A DNA stretch of 45,500 nucleotides from Lachnospiraceae bacterium (lineage in GTDB: Bacteria; Bacillota; Clostridia; Lachnospirales; Lachnospiraceae): positions 1-45,500 of the forward strand of contig CAAGFJ010000009.1 of the NCBI GenBank assembly GCA_900769115.1, read 5' to 3'. Below, one piece after another: positions 17,518 through 26,360 of this stretch. Positions within the stretch are counted from its first letter, which is position 1; each line of letters opens with the position of its first letter. The translations under genes were made by a program, and so were the position numbers. The notes beneath the pieces were generated by a model. That model was not told the origin of the DNA. It searched no databases and saw only the letters and a program-made list of their open reading frames with translations.

Positions 17518-18198
17518 CTATGCCTCCTTTTGCCGAATCATCGGTATTGTTGTCTCAATTGTTTCCGACTCCACATTAATATAAGCCGGATTATGTACCA
17601 AATTACAAAAACGTATAATATCCGGTTTACTCAATACACTTGCTGAGATACCAATTGATTCATATGTACTTACCCACTGTCTTGCCCTTTCTAAAAGCTC
17701 TGCTTCTACACCATCCTTTAGAGGCGCCCATATCTTCAGGTAAAACTGCCTCTCCACCGCCTCACCTGCCACTACTTGGTTCTGTAATTCCCTAATCTCT
17801 TCCTTTAATAACTTCTTGCGGTATGGATTATCCGTATTATCCCGGAGTGTGCGATATTGATTGACAAGATATGTAATATCCATTGGTCTGGATACCGCAA
17901 TTAACATTGAATCCTGTTGATGTTTAGATGCCTCTGCCACTATCGTATTGGTCTTCATACGCTTTTCTCTCTTTGACCAAAGAGAAGACATCGGCGGTTG
18001 CAACCGTACATACGATATACCATATCCATCCTGTGTGTATAACACATGATCAATAATATCTCTCACATTCATAAAATCCTGTGCTGTTACCTCAACACCA
18101 CTTTCTTTTTTCTTCTTACTGTTCCTTGACATCATCATCATCATGCATAAGAACGCTGCACAAATCACCATTATAATTATTGGAAATATAATCACCAT
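17518..18198 (-). CDS. VirB4 N-terminal-domain-like protein with membrane anchor
   Basis: The 226-residue protein begins with a strong membrane segment (about 2-23, IIFPIIIMVICAAFLCMMMM), then a basic stop (SRNSKKKKE). The soluble part is mixed alpha/beta. It includes DIIDHVLYTQDGYGISYVRLQ and a C-terminal VRQWV-like helix region typical of the RNase-H-like N-terminal domain of VirB4/TraC. I infer that it is the detached N-terminal half of VirB4 because of position, order and total length. Its ATG shares one base with the stop of the upstream gene (TAATG). Alternatively it could be an unrelated membrane protein of the channel. Confidence 0.65.
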   Translation of the reverse strand: MVIIFPIIIMVICAAFLCMMMMMSRNSKKKKESGVEVTAQDFMNVRDIIDHVLYTQDGYGISYVRLQPPMSSLWSKREKRMKTNTIVAEASKHQQDSMLIAVSRPMDITYLVNQYRTLRDNTDNPYRKKLLKEEIRELQNQVVAGEAVERQFYLKIWAPLKDGVEAELLERARQWVSTYESIGISASVLSKPDIIRFCNLVHNPAYINVESETIETTIPMIRQKEA

Positions 18199-18398
18199 TA
18201 TCCCTTCATCTCCCTCTTTGAAAAATCGTTCGGTTTAGGTCTAGCACCATGTAGCTTTTCATCAATAAGTTGTGACTGTTTGCTATCTAACCAGAACGGG
18301 GTGACATCCAGGTATCTCTTGCCATTGATCACAACACGCTTTATTCCTAATTCTTCCGGTGTGTATGCCACACCGTTAATCACTATTTTATTTGTCAT
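18198..18398 (-). CDS. Small hypothetical protein of the T4SS operon
   Basis: The start at 18398 (MTNKIVING) is chosen because GGAGG lies six bases upstream; a longer frame would begin inside a terminator hairpin. The protein has 66 residues, is soluble, and has a beta-rich start (KIVINGVAYTPEELGIKRVVINGKRYLD) with two similar halves VINGxxY and VINGKRY. Function is unknown. It is coupled to the VirB4 N-domain gene by TAATG. Confidence 0.65.
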   Translation of the reverse strand: MTNKIVINGVAYTPEELGIKRVVINGKRYLDVTPFWLDSKQSQLIDEKLHGARPKPNDFSKREMKG

Positions 18399-18411
18399 AC
18401 TGCCTCCGATC

Positions 18412-18439
18412 AAAAAGGGCACCAATTCATGATGCCCTT
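18412..18439 (-). terminator. Attenuator-like hairpin inside the T4SS operon
   Basis: AAGGGCA (18415-18421) and TGCCCTT (18433-18439) form a stem followed on the minus strand by TTTTTGATC. It separates ssb from the small gene and probably reduces read-through into virB4. Confidence 0.6.
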
Positions 18440-18491
18440 CTCTACTCCTTAATTAAATTTATATGTTTCTTACTTATAGCCCTCGATTTTA

Positions 18492-18914
18492 TTATTGGAA
18501 CGGAAGTTCATCTTCAATCCCTGCCGGAATATTCATAAAGCCATCCCCGCTTGCAGCACTCGGATCTGGTCTTTCTCCGGCATTTGCATTTTTCTTGCTT
18601 TCAGCAAACTCCTGTTCCTCCACAACAACATCAGTTGTATATACTTTCACACCATCCTTATTCGTATAACTTCCCGTCTGGATTCTGCCGATTATACACA
18701 TCTTAGTACCTTGCTTTAACCACTTCTCTGCAAACTCTGCCTGCCGGGAAAATGCTACACAAGAAATAAAATCTGCCGTCTGTTGTGCATCTTTTTGAAA
18801 GCGCCGGTCAACTGCCAATGTATATCTTGCAACAGCCGTTGCATTTTCACCTTGTGTATATCTTATTTCGGGATCTCGTGTTAAACGCCCCATTAACATT
18901 ACTTTATTCATCAT
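18492..18914 (-). CDS. ssb: Single-stranded DNA-binding protein
   Basis: An OB-fold SSB that would protect transferred single-stranded DNA and recruit repair enzymes. MNKVMLMGRLTRDPEIRYTQ, RRFQKDAQQTADFISCVAFSRQAEFAEKWLKQGTK and GRIQTGSYTNKDG are classic SSB blocks. The C-terminal tail ends DELPFQ, one residue longer than the usual DDxPF interaction tip. The start at 18914 has AAGGAGGG upstream and overlaps the stop of the preceding membrane-protein gene by about ten bases. It has 140 residues and is a second SSB beside the chromosomal one, as is usual on conjugative elements. Confidence 0.94.
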   Translation of the reverse strand: MMNKVMLMGRLTRDPEIRYTQGENATAVARYTLAVDRRFQKDAQQTADFISCVAFSRQAEFAEKWLKQGTKMCIIGRIQTGSYTNKDGVKVYTTDVVVEEQEFAESKKNANAGERPDPSAASGDGFMNIPAGIEDELPFQ

Positions 18915-19986
18915 TACCCTCCTTGCTTTCATAACCTTTCCTTCGATTCATCAACCCAACTGCCAAAATAACTATTCCAAGGATGATGAAAGAAAAAATA
19001 CCAACCGTTGAAACCGTATGCTTTGTCACAAATGATATAATATTTTTCCAGACCGTATTCTTTTCATAATAACCTCTGGCTTTGATATGATATACCGGCT
19101 CTACCGCTTCATCCACTACCTCTGCACTGTATGTAGCAGTAGCCGTATAGATCTTACCATTCTCTACCTCATCCTTATATAATGCCTTATAAGAGGTAGC
19201 ATATTGCTGTCCTGATGCTAACGCTTTTCGATCCAGCTTTCCATTCTTCTCATACGGTGCACCGCTCCATGCAGCACTCGTCAAACGATAATTAGCCGTA
19301 TCATATCCAAGCATCCGGACTAATTCAGCATAATCATCTGCTGTCAGTGAAAGCTTATCCTTATCATAATCAAACGTATGATTTCCTAGCGTAAATGTAC
19401 CACCTTCAATATTATGAAAGACAACATTTGCTGTGAAACCATCTACCCATTCCTTATCACCATGCTGCAGCTCTACGAATGGCAGATTCACCGTGTTCTC
19501 TTTCTTCGTCACCGGAGAAGTATAAGTATACTCATAAGTCTCCTCAACCTTGGGTTCTTCTGTCAGATATCCATAGTCAACGGTATACTCTACTTTTTCT
19601 ATATTGGGTTCTTCTGACCACTTTATATCCTTCAGATCATATGTAATACCATCTTCTGTAATGGTTCCTTTGATCTTGGTATCATCTTTCTCCAAGAGAT
19701 CCTTATATTTCTTCTCCTTTGTTAGCGTCTTCTTCTCCTCAATTACTTCGGGATCTCCATAAGATATCTCTTTTAACGACCAACCCTTTTGATCTTCAAA
19801 ATTGACTTGTGCATTCGGATTCTTAGTCTCAATCTCCTGCTCTAACACATACTCATATAACTTCCCGTTATATTGCACATCTGACATCTTAGTTGTTGAC
19901 AGCACCTTGATATCCGATGCTGCCTGTGTAGTGATACCAGCAAGTAATGTGATCATTACAATGCCCGATAATATCTTTTTTCTCAC
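18904..19986 (-). CDS. Surface-anchored hypothetical protein of the ICE
   Basis: The start codon is GTG at 19986 with GGAGG upstream. The 360-residue protein has a signal peptide (KKILSGIVMITLLAGITTQA, cleavage near Ala23). It has a long extracellular part with repeated beta-strand patterns and many Glu/Lys/Thr residues, and a C-terminal membrane helix (about 325-345, TVGIFSFIILGIVILAVGLM) followed by a basic tail. No sortase motif is visible. It is placed between ssb and small genes in the conjugation operon, so a role in mating contact or as an outer T4SS part is plausible. No family is recognised. Confidence 0.7.
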   Translation of the reverse strand: MRKKILSGIVMITLLAGITTQAASDIKVLSTTKMSDVQYNGKLYEYVLEQEIETKNPNAQVNFEDQKGWSLKEISYGDPEVIEEKKTLTKEKKYKDLLEKDDTKIKGTITEDGITYDLKDIKWSEEPNIEKVEYTVDYGYLTEEPKVEETYEYTYTSPVTKKENTVNLPFVELQHGDKEWVDGFTANVVFHNIEGGTFTLGNHTFDYDKDKLSLTADDYAELVRMLGYDTANYRLTSAAWSGAPYEKNGKLDRKALASGQQYATSYKALYKDEVENGKIYTATATYSAEVVDEAVEPVYHIKARGYYEKNTVWKNIISFVTKHTVSTVGIFSFIILGIVILAVGLMNRRKGYESKEGNDE

Positions 19987-20011
19987 TTCAATTCCTCCAT
20001 TTCTTCACATG

Positions 20012-20042
20012 AAAAAAGACATTCTAGCGAATGTCCTTTTTC
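20012..20042. terminator. Terminator in front of the surface-protein gene
   Basis: The GACATTC-TAGC-GAATGTC stem has U-runs on both strands. It lies only 26 bp upstream of the GTG start at 19986, so the ssb-virB4 part probably also has its own promoter or is attenuated here. Confidence 0.75.
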
Positions 20043-20048
20043 CATACT

Positions 20049-20102
20049 CTATATTTCTCTTTCCCATTCCATATCATTGGAATCATCCTGCGGCACATCC
20101 AT
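20049..20102 (-). CDS. Possible 17-residue micro-ORF ending in EWEREI
   Basis: An ATG at 20102 follows AAAGG at five-base spacing and gives a very acidic peptide ending NDMEWEREI. The terminator at 20012-20042 follows at once. It is listed because its end resembles the C termini of the relaxase (GLDWERE) and the coiled-coil protein (DEEWER). It may be a chance ORF. Confidence 0.3.
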   Translation of the reverse strand: MDVPQDDSNDMEWEREI

Positions 20103-20124
20103 ATCTGCCTTTACTCTTTCTTCC

Positions 20125-20349
20125 TTAAGATAACATTATTGTTAATGCGAGTCCTATTATTTCAAGTAGTGTGGCAAGCTTAAATACTGCATCAAATGCA
20201 TCATCTACAGGTGCTAATCTCTCTCTTTTCCTGGGAAATATTAATGCAACAGCAAATAATATAAACATACAAATAAGCGCAACACAAATTAATACCACTC
20301 CTAATAACAATAAAAATAATACAAAAATCGATAATATATGATATGCCAC
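20125..20349 (-). CDS. Small membrane protein with three hydrophobic segments
   Basis: The chosen start is GTG at 20349, preceded by AAAGGA; the longer frame uses TTG inside a hairpin. The 74-residue protein has a long N-terminal hydrophobic stretch (about 3-42, probably two helices), PRKRER as a cytoplasmic loop, then a C-terminal amphipathic or membrane helix (TLLEIIGLALTIML). Function is unknown; it could be a channel accessory protein. Confidence 0.6.
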   Translation of the reverse strand: MAYHILSIFVLFLLLLGVVLICVALICMFILFAVALIFPRKRERLAPVDDAFDAVFKLATLLEIIGLALTIMLS

Positions 20350-20377
20350 AATTACTTTATCCTTTCCCGGAACATAA

Positions 20378-20407
20378 AACAGGACGCTCAAAAGAACGTC
20401 CTGTTGT
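20378..20407. repeat. Hairpin direct repeat, copy 1
   Basis: The 30-bp sequence beginning AACAGGACGCTC and ending CGTCCTGTTGT forms a stem-loop. It is repeated with one mismatch at 20754-20783, in the same orientation. The two copies bracket the type I toxin-antitoxin module. On the minus strand copy 1 is followed by TTTT and can act as a terminator. Confidence 0.75.
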
Positions 20408-20417
20408 CAATTATTCA

Positions 20418-20446
20418 TTTACAAATATACCATTAAATGATATAAT
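20418..20446 (+). promoter_or_regulatory. Promoter of the antitoxin RNA
   Basis: TTTACA (20418-20423) and TATAAT (20441-20446) have 17-bp spacing. It is directed toward the 3' end of the toxin gene, and no ORF follows it on this strand. Confidence 0.75.
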
Positions 20447-20452
20447 CCAAAT

Positions 20453-20545
20453 AGAAAGGAACAACCGCCCACAAGGGGTTGACCTGTAAATTATGGTAGC
20501 ATAGAAACGCCACCCTTCACTCGGTCAAAGTATGGGGGTGGTTTT
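20453..20545 (+). ncRNA. Predicted antisense antitoxin RNA (type I toxin-antitoxin)
   Basis: The predicted transcript runs from the promoter at 20418-20446 to a terminator: stem CCACCC (20511-20515 region) with GGGGTGG (20534-20541), then TTTTT. This gives about 93 nt. It is complementary to the 3' untranslated end of the opposing toxin mRNA, the arrangement of RatA/TxpA-like systems. The larger imperfect stem GCATAGAAA...TTTCTATGC (20499-20552) can serve both directions. Confidence 0.7.
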
Positions 20546-20559
20546 TCTATGCTTAAACA

Positions 20560-20652
20560 TTATCTGATATTCGTAAAAATAAATGTCAGTAATGCTATTA
20601 TGAACATTCCAAAAGCCATCAAATCTTTAAAATCAAATGGTTTCTTATCCAT
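20560..20652 (-). CDS. Putative holin-like toxin, type I toxin-antitoxin system
   Basis: This 30-residue peptide begins MDKKPFDFKDLMAFGMFII and ends LLTFIFTNIR. The ribosome binding site GGAGGTGG is seven bases before the ATG. It has a short polar start, one membrane helix and a basic end. The DFKDLMAFGMFIIALLTFIF pattern is that of the small Firmicutes holin-like toxins (Hol_Tox type), which insert in the membrane when not silenced by an antisense RNA. An opposing small RNA is predicted directly downstream. The likely role is stabilising the ICE in the host. The gene falls below usual size limits for annotation. Confidence 0.8.
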   Translation of the reverse strand: MDKKPFDFKDLMAFGMFIIALLTFIFTNIR

Positions 20653-20753
20653 CAAGCACCACCTCCATTCTACCTATGTAATAAAATGAAGGTCAGCCAC
20701 CCTGTAACACGATTATTCCCAATAGAATAATATCATATCATCTTTGCTTTTAC

Positions 20754-20783
20754 AACAGGACGCTCGAAAGAACGTCCTGTTGT
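20754..20783. repeat. Hairpin direct repeat, copy 2
   Basis: Same 30 bp as 20378-20407 with one substitution in the loop. It stands six bases beyond the stop codon of the large adhesin gene and may terminate that transcript, although the minus-strand U-run is missing. Confidence 0.75.
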
Positions 20784-20789
20784 GCTATC

Positions 20790-23700
20790 TTATTTTTTTA
20801 TCTTTATCTTCCTAATCTGATACCAACGACCATACATCATGTTTCCTTTCGAATCGTAACTGTAACCTCTTACTCTCACATAATAGGTCTTACCTTTCTT
20901 AAGATGCTTGATCGTCTTCGATGTCGTACCGGATGCAGCCTTAACCTTAACTGTCTTAGCCTTACTCATAGATCGCTTAACTGCATATTGGATCTCGTAA
21001 CCTGCAGCGTTATTCCCTGTTATCCGGATACGCAGCTTACGTCCTTTGACATTCGCTAACTTGACCGACTTCACATCTGCTATAGTAACGGCTGATATAT
21101 CCGTTTCCTGATATTCTCCGGTAACATCCAGATCCCCGGCACTTACCGCTGTACTCTTGATTGGTATAAACTTCGCATACAGGATCATATCCTTGCCGGA
21201 TTCCTCACTAATCTTCTTAATCTTGGAATCCTTACTAAAGGATGGATCTGTATACCAGCCATCAAATCTGCAGCCGTCCTTGACACCATCTTTTAACACT
21301 AAAGTAGATCTCCATTCATATTCATCCGGATTCTCTGTCTTACCTCCATCTAACACATATGTGATCTTACTGCTAAGATATGCCTTTGATCCGGTATATC
21401 CATCCTCTTCGTAGTCCTTATACGCTTTTGACCAGGTAGCCGCTGTCAGATTCACAGTCTTAGGGAACGCATCTCCTAATGACACAGTATCACTATCCAT
21501 ATATACATCCGTTAGCCCGGTACCTGCAAATGCATCTGCTCCAATCGTCTGGATGCTCTTTGAAATGCGTACCGTCTGAATCTGCTGATCCTTAAATGCT
21601 CCTTCTGCAATCCCGGTAACCGGATAATTCTCTCCTTCATAAGAGATCTGCTCCGGGATGACCAGGTCATCACTTGCAGTTCCGGATGTGATCGTTGCCA
21701 TCTTATTGTCTCCGATTACATAGGAAATACCATCTTGCGTAGTCTCAACGTGGAATCTCCATTTAGCATATACGGTTAGTGGCTCACCGGATTCTACATA
21801 ACGAAGGTTGCTTAAAACATTACCCTCACATAACGCATTGGATGTACCATATTCATTTGTATACCATCCCACAAATTCATAGTTATGCCTCATAGCATTA
21901 TATAACACAGTCGGCCCACCTATTATATATTCCGATGGATTACTCTGTGATTCTGGCTCTCCATCCCTGTAATCACTGGTAAGTGGTGCCGTGAAATAGC
22001 CTGCATGCAGATCTGCCGATTCTCCTGTATCCGACAACCGGACAGGCCATTGTAAAACCGCTGCAGCATTGCTACCATACCATACTTTATAATTATGACT
22101 CAAAGCTTCCTGTAATCTTTGATACAAGAGTGTCTCCATAGCAGATTCCATTCGAATATTGGTGCTCACTCTTGCATCCTTACTCCGTAAGATAAGCTGC
22201 TTATCCATCAGATTTGACCAGAGAAATTCATGCTGATACGTTCCAATCGTAACCACTTCAACATTCGTATCTTCCGGAATCTCCATCTGTGAGGCATCCC
22301 ACAGATCTGCTGATGTTACCTTGCCGGTAACATCATAATCATAGGTTACATTATTTATATTAATTATCTTAATTTTTCCTTTTAGCCGGATTGTCTTTGC
22401 CGGAGATCCATTGCCAACAAAAGTAAATTCATTCTGATCACCGACGTTTATGCCATCTACCCGAACCGGTATCTTATCACTTGATAAGTACATCAGCTCA
22501 CTTCCCTGGTAAACTGCCAGATATGCCATATCTCCATTTCCACCGCTCACCTGGGATACAATTGTCTTATCTGTAATAATACGATTACCGTATCCTTCCG
22601 GATATTGAACATCCACAAGGTGAACCGACCACCCCGCCGATTCTACGCCATCGAGCACTACACTTTCGGTTGTCAAATTCCATCCGTCCACATCCGCAGC
22701 CCGAACCTGTGCTGCAGGTACCAGAACAGAAGCACCTATTACGGCTGCAAGAACCATACTTCTTAATCTCTTTGCATTGATTTTACTTCCTGATCGCATC
22801 TGATATAGCATCATCAATGTGGATAGTGCCAGACACATAAGCAGCATCATAATCCGGGTAATCATATCACCCGTTCTTACTATTCCACCACCTTTGACGG
22901 TAGTATTGGTACTTACGGTAATGCTGGTTGCATTCTCTATCTGTTCATTCTCAACCTCTAAGACCTGGGTAAGATTGGATGTTGTCAGATCAATCTCCTG
23001 CATCTCATCATCTAAGTAATATCCTTTCTTCGTCTTAGTCTCCTGCAGATAGTAACGACCGAGAGGCAGCTTATCTATGAAGATCTCTCCATTCTTATCT
23101 GTGACAAAATCAGCAATCGCATTCTCATCCTGATCATATAAGGTAAACTCGACACCGGATAATACTTTCTTAGTGTCTGCATCCGTCTTGATCACTTTGA
23201 TACTGCCCTTATACTGCTCATTGACCATCGGTGTATCCTTGTTAATATCCATATCTACCGCCTGACCGTTTAAGGTTAGCGTAAATGGATACTCCTTCGT
23301 ATCCCGGATGTAATTCTTTCCTGCTGTCTTAATCTCCTTGTAGTAGTATTCTCCGGTAACAAGCTGTGCGTCCATGGCAGCCACGCCTTGATTATCTGTC
23401 ACGGCATAACCGACACAGCTTCCTGCTTTCACGATTACCGTTCCATTATAATTCCTGATATCATTCTTGGCATAAACACCAAATACCACACCGGCAAGAG
23501 GTGCCTTATTGAACGTATATACCGCATCACTGCTGCTGACGCCTGTTACCTTATCTTTGCTAAGTGTCACTGTCTCACCCTGCTTATAGATACGCAGCTT
23601 AGTTGGAAGTGACTCGTTCGTAAATTCCACCGTCTCTACCTGCTCTGCCACTGTCTTGTCATCCTCGATCACGACCTCTTTCGGTTCGGTATCTATCTTA

Positions 23701-26360
23701 AGTGATGGGTCGGTACTTGTCTCATAGACATAATACGTTCCGGGGATCAGATTGGAACTCTTCGCTGTACCGTCCTCTCCGGTAGTCAGCTTCTCGATCA
23801 CGTTGCCATCTTTATCCCGGATCTCAAATATAATATCCTTCGCAGTCAATGACTTGAAATTCAACTTCCGGTATGTACCATAGTCGGTCTTTTCCGTAGA
23901 TGCATCGTATAAAAGTTCGCCTGTTTTCTGGACCAGTATGAAGTTTCTTTGCTTCGTATTTGTTTTTGTTATATAAAATGTATATCCGTTTGCTGCATCT
24001 GCATCATTATCCTGATATACCAATCGATACGAATCTTCTTTTTCCTCGCCTGCCGGTACTGTATATACATAACCATCTGCAGGCTTAGTCTCCGCTACCA
24101 GATAGGATATTCCTTCATGCCACGGCAATTTATAATCTTTTCCAAAGTCTGCCTCTCCATTTTCATCAGAACGTATTGTTTTCAAAGGCACCCATGTGTT
24201 ATATTCATAGGTCGGTGTACCATTCCGATCTCTCGACACGACCGCCGGAACGGTATCAGAAACCGAAAAGAAATAATCACCATCTGGATTCTTATTATTC
24301 ACATTAGCATATAATGTAAACTCTGCACCTGCTACCGGTTCATTTTTTTCTGGTTTCTCTTCGTCTAATTTTTTAACGGTCACAGAAACAGTTTTAGATG
24401 TATTAACAACAGTTTCTGTCTCTGCTCCTGCCTGATTCGTTATCTTGGTGTTATGTTCCCCTGCTACAATCGTAAAATCATTTCTGGAAAGATCCTGGAC
24501 ATAACCCAATGCGGTAGACTGCTCCTTAACGTAGTAATTACCAGGGGGTAGATTGCGGTAATAGACATTTCCTTTCCCATCTGTCACCGTATCTATGGTT
24601 GCCTTGGCTCGTCTACCGGTTGCTGCCGCACCACCATTATTCCATTTGGATGCATCTAACACATGCTGTGTGATCTCTGTACCTGCCGGGAACAAGACCT
24701 CATCATTCTTTAATGTAATATCATCCGCTGCATATAACCGGAATGTTACATCTTTTACTTCTCTCTTTACTTCCACAAACTCGGAACCATTCCAGCCCCA
24801 CAGCATTTCACCTATTTTGGTAATAGAAGCCGAGCCAAAATCATAATAATTGATCGCTGCAATCTGCAGATCGATCGAGGTGCTTGTTGCCTCTACCTTC
24901 ACCAGCTCCCCATACACCTCCGCATTCAGAAGCTTAAGTTGAATCTTTTCTACATTATTTTCCGTGACTTTTGTTGCCTCAATTGGAAATACTCTATTGG
25001 ACAAACCAATCATTCCCTCCGGTGTCACCGTTTCACGCAGGTAATAGATACCCTCCTGGGTAATCTCTGGAAAATATCCACTATCCAGATCGTCCGGATC
25101 AGGTGATATATAATAATCATATGCTACATTCACATTCGTAGAGTAAAGCCGGAACGTCGCACCCGGTATTGTATTTCCATACTCATCCACCTTCTTAATG
25201 CGGACTCTCGCACCTTCACTGTCTACCTTATCCGTGTAAAACTGAATTGCAAAGTAGACGTTGCTGTTGTAATTCGCATCAAATGTCAACCGCTGTTTAC
25301 TCTTTCCACAATCCAAGTAGTGAATCTTGGTATCTCCACCATAGGTTCCATCTACTTTCATCACGACAGTAAGAGCCTGTGACTTCTTCGGCGCATAACT
25401 CTTATCAAAAGTACATTTTAAATTTCCTGAAGAAGAAAGAGAAATATTCACCTTATCCTTAATGCTGTTTCCATTCGAATCATACACATCCGCAATGGTT
25501 GTACTTCCCCAGCCATTGGCACCACCGGCAAAGTAGCGCCATGCGGTTCCTGAGAGGGTAACCGTCTGATTCGTCACCTTTCCATTTTCATACTTCACTT
25601 TTTTCTTGGTCAAATTGGCATCCTTCACATCTGACCATTCCTTACCATCTACTTTTGTTAAGGATGGAGAATAAGAAGTACCACCATACTTCAAGTTATA
25701 CAGATTGTTCGCATAATTGATCAGCTTATCCGAGGTATCCGTACCTCCGATATTCCACACTACCCGCTGTGCATCCTCATACCCATTCGGGCTTGAAAAT
25801 CCACCATGCAACTGGAAATAATCCATAGCCACCGCAACCCGGAATGTACTCTTTTCGGAATCGAAAAGAGTTCCCACTACGCTACTCGGCGTGTACAGTC
25901 CGGAATGCATCTCCATTCCATGATCAATACAGAAAATATAATGTTTCTTTCCTCCGGACATAATGTACCAGGTATATCCGGCTCCCCAGGAGCCATCTGC
26001 CTGTACAGTTCCTGATGTAGATGCTGCCTTGGCACTCTTCACCTTTTCCTGTGTCATCTGCATTGGCTGAATTGCGGCTGGCATCATGCTCTCCGTTGAT
26101 TCCGCTGCTTCCTCTGTTTCTGTCGAGATCTCCTCTGTTGTACATTCCGATGTTACCTCTGTACTCAATTCTGTCGTAATCTCTGTCATAATCTCTGTTG
26201 TCTCTGGTTCTTCCGTTATTGCTTCTGTACTCTCTGTAACAGCTTCTGTTGTATATTCTGTTTCTTCCTGTAATTCCATAGCATATGCACTATTGGGAAT
26301 TAAAGTCAGAAGCATTGCACAGATCAGAAACCAGGACAACGCCCTCTTACATCTCTTCAT
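20790..26360 (-). CDS. Giant surface adhesin: thioester domain, Cna-B repeats, second signal-like segment, LRR, FN3
   Basis: The start at 26360 (MKRCKRALSW) has AAAGGAG upstream; the frame is 1856 residues. Layout: signal peptide (about 4-28); Thr/Glu-rich stalk (about 33-95); TQXA-type thioester domain, with Cys in FCIDHGMEMH and Gln in YEDAQRVVW; then about six Cna-B/SpaA domains, for example KVIKTDADTKKVLSGVEFTLYD. VRTGD then leads into a membrane helix (about 1165-1187). A basic loop starting MRSGSKINAKRLR is followed by a second hydrophobic segment with a signal-like VRAAD end (about 1200-1223). The rest has InlB/Flg_new repeats (LTVYAKW, MILYAKF), one BspA-type LRR (about 1560-1620) and a C-terminal FN3-like domain. 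It probably binds host or recipient surfaces. It looks like two secreted proteins joined in frame. Confidence 0.85.
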   Translation of the reverse strand: MKRCKRALSWFLICAMLLTLIPNSAYAMELQEETEYTTEAVTESTEAITEEPETTEIMTEITTELSTEVTSECTTEEISTETEEAAESTESMMPAAIQPMQMTQEKVKSAKAASTSGTVQADGSWGAGYTWYIMSGGKKHYIFCIDHGMEMHSGLYTPSSVVGTLFDSEKSTFRVAVAMDYFQLHGGFSSPNGYEDAQRVVWNIGGTDTSDKLINYANNLYNLKYGGTSYSPSLTKVDGKEWSDVKDANLTKKKVKYENGKVTNQTVTLSGTAWRYFAGGANGWGSTTIADVYDSNGNSIKDKVNISLSSSGNLKCTFDKSYAPKKSQALTVVMKVDGTYGGDTKIHYLDCGKSKQRLTFDANYNSNVYFAIQFYTDKVDSEGARVRIKKVDEYGNTIPGATFRLYSTNVNVAYDYYISPDPDDLDSGYFPEITQEGIYYLRETVTPEGMIGLSNRVFPIEATKVTENNVEKIQLKLLNAEVYGELVKVEATSTSIDLQIAAINYYDFGSASITKIGEMLWGWNGSEFVEVKREVKDVTFRLYAADDITLKNDEVLFPAGTEITQHVLDASKWNNGGAAATGRRAKATIDTVTDGKGNVYYRNLPPGNYYVKEQSTALGYVQDLSRNDFTIVAGEHNTKITNQAGAETETVVNTSKTVSVTVKKLDEEKPEKNEPVAGAEFTLYANVNNKNPDGDYFFSVSDTVPAVVSRDRNGTPTYEYNTWVPLKTIRSDENGEADFGKDYKLPWHEGISYLVAETKPADGYVYTVPAGEEKEDSYRLVYQDNDADAANGYTFYITKTNTKQRNFILVQKTGELLYDASTEKTDYGTYRKLNFKSLTAKDIIFEIRDKDGNVIEKLTTGEDGTAKSSNLIPGTYYVYETSTDPSLKIDTEPKEVVIEDDKTVAEQVETVEFTNESLPTKLRIYKQGETVTLSKDKVTGVSSSDAVYTFNKAPLAGVVFGVYAKNDIRNYNGTVIVKAGSCVGYAVTDNQGVAAMDAQLVTGEYYYKEIKTAGKNYIRDTKEYPFTLTLNGQAVDMDINKDTPMVNEQYKGSIKVIKTDADTKKVLSGVEFTLYDQDENAIADFVTDKNGEIFIDKLPLGRYYLQETKTKKGYYLDDEMQEIDLTTSNLTQVLEVENEQIENATSITVSTNTTVKGGGIVRTGDMITRIMMLLMCLALSTLMMLYQMRSGSKINAKRLRSMVLAAVIGASVLVPAAQVRAADVDGWNLTTESVVLDGVESAGWSVHLVDVQYPEGYGNRIITDKTIVSQVSGGNGDMAYLAVYQGSELMYLSSDKIPVRVDGINVGDQNEFTFVGNGSPAKTIRLKGKIKIININNVTYDYDVTGKVTSADLWDASQMEIPEDTNVEVVTIGTYQHEFLWSNLMDKQLILRSKDARVSTNIRMESAMETLLYQRLQEALSHNYKVWYGSNAAAVLQWPVRLSDTGESADLHAGYFTAPLTSDYRDGEPESQSNPSEYIIGGPTVLYNAMRHNYEFVGWYTNEYGTSNALCEGNVLSNLRYVESGEPLTVYAKWRFHVETTQDGISYVIGDNKMATITSGTASDDLVIPEQISYEGENYPVTGIAEGAFKDQQIQTVRISKSIQTIGADAFAGTGLTDVYMDSDTVSLGDAFPKTVNLTAATWSKAYKDYEEDGYTGSKAYLSSKITYVLDGGKTENPDEYEWRSTLVLKDGVKDGCRFDGWYTDPSFSKDSKIKKISEESGKDMILYAKFIPIKSTAVSAGDLDVTGEYQETDISAVTIADVKSVKLANVKGRKLRIRITGNNAAGYEIQYAVKRSMSKAKTVKVKAASGTTSKTIKHLKKGKTYYVRVRGYSYDSKGNMMYGRWYQIRKIKIKK

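Noticed and set aside
17516..17520. Sequencing frameshift as cause of the VirB4 split
   Set aside because: A proper AGGAGG and ATG start the second gene and both frames look clean, so a natural split is more likely; raw reads would settle it.
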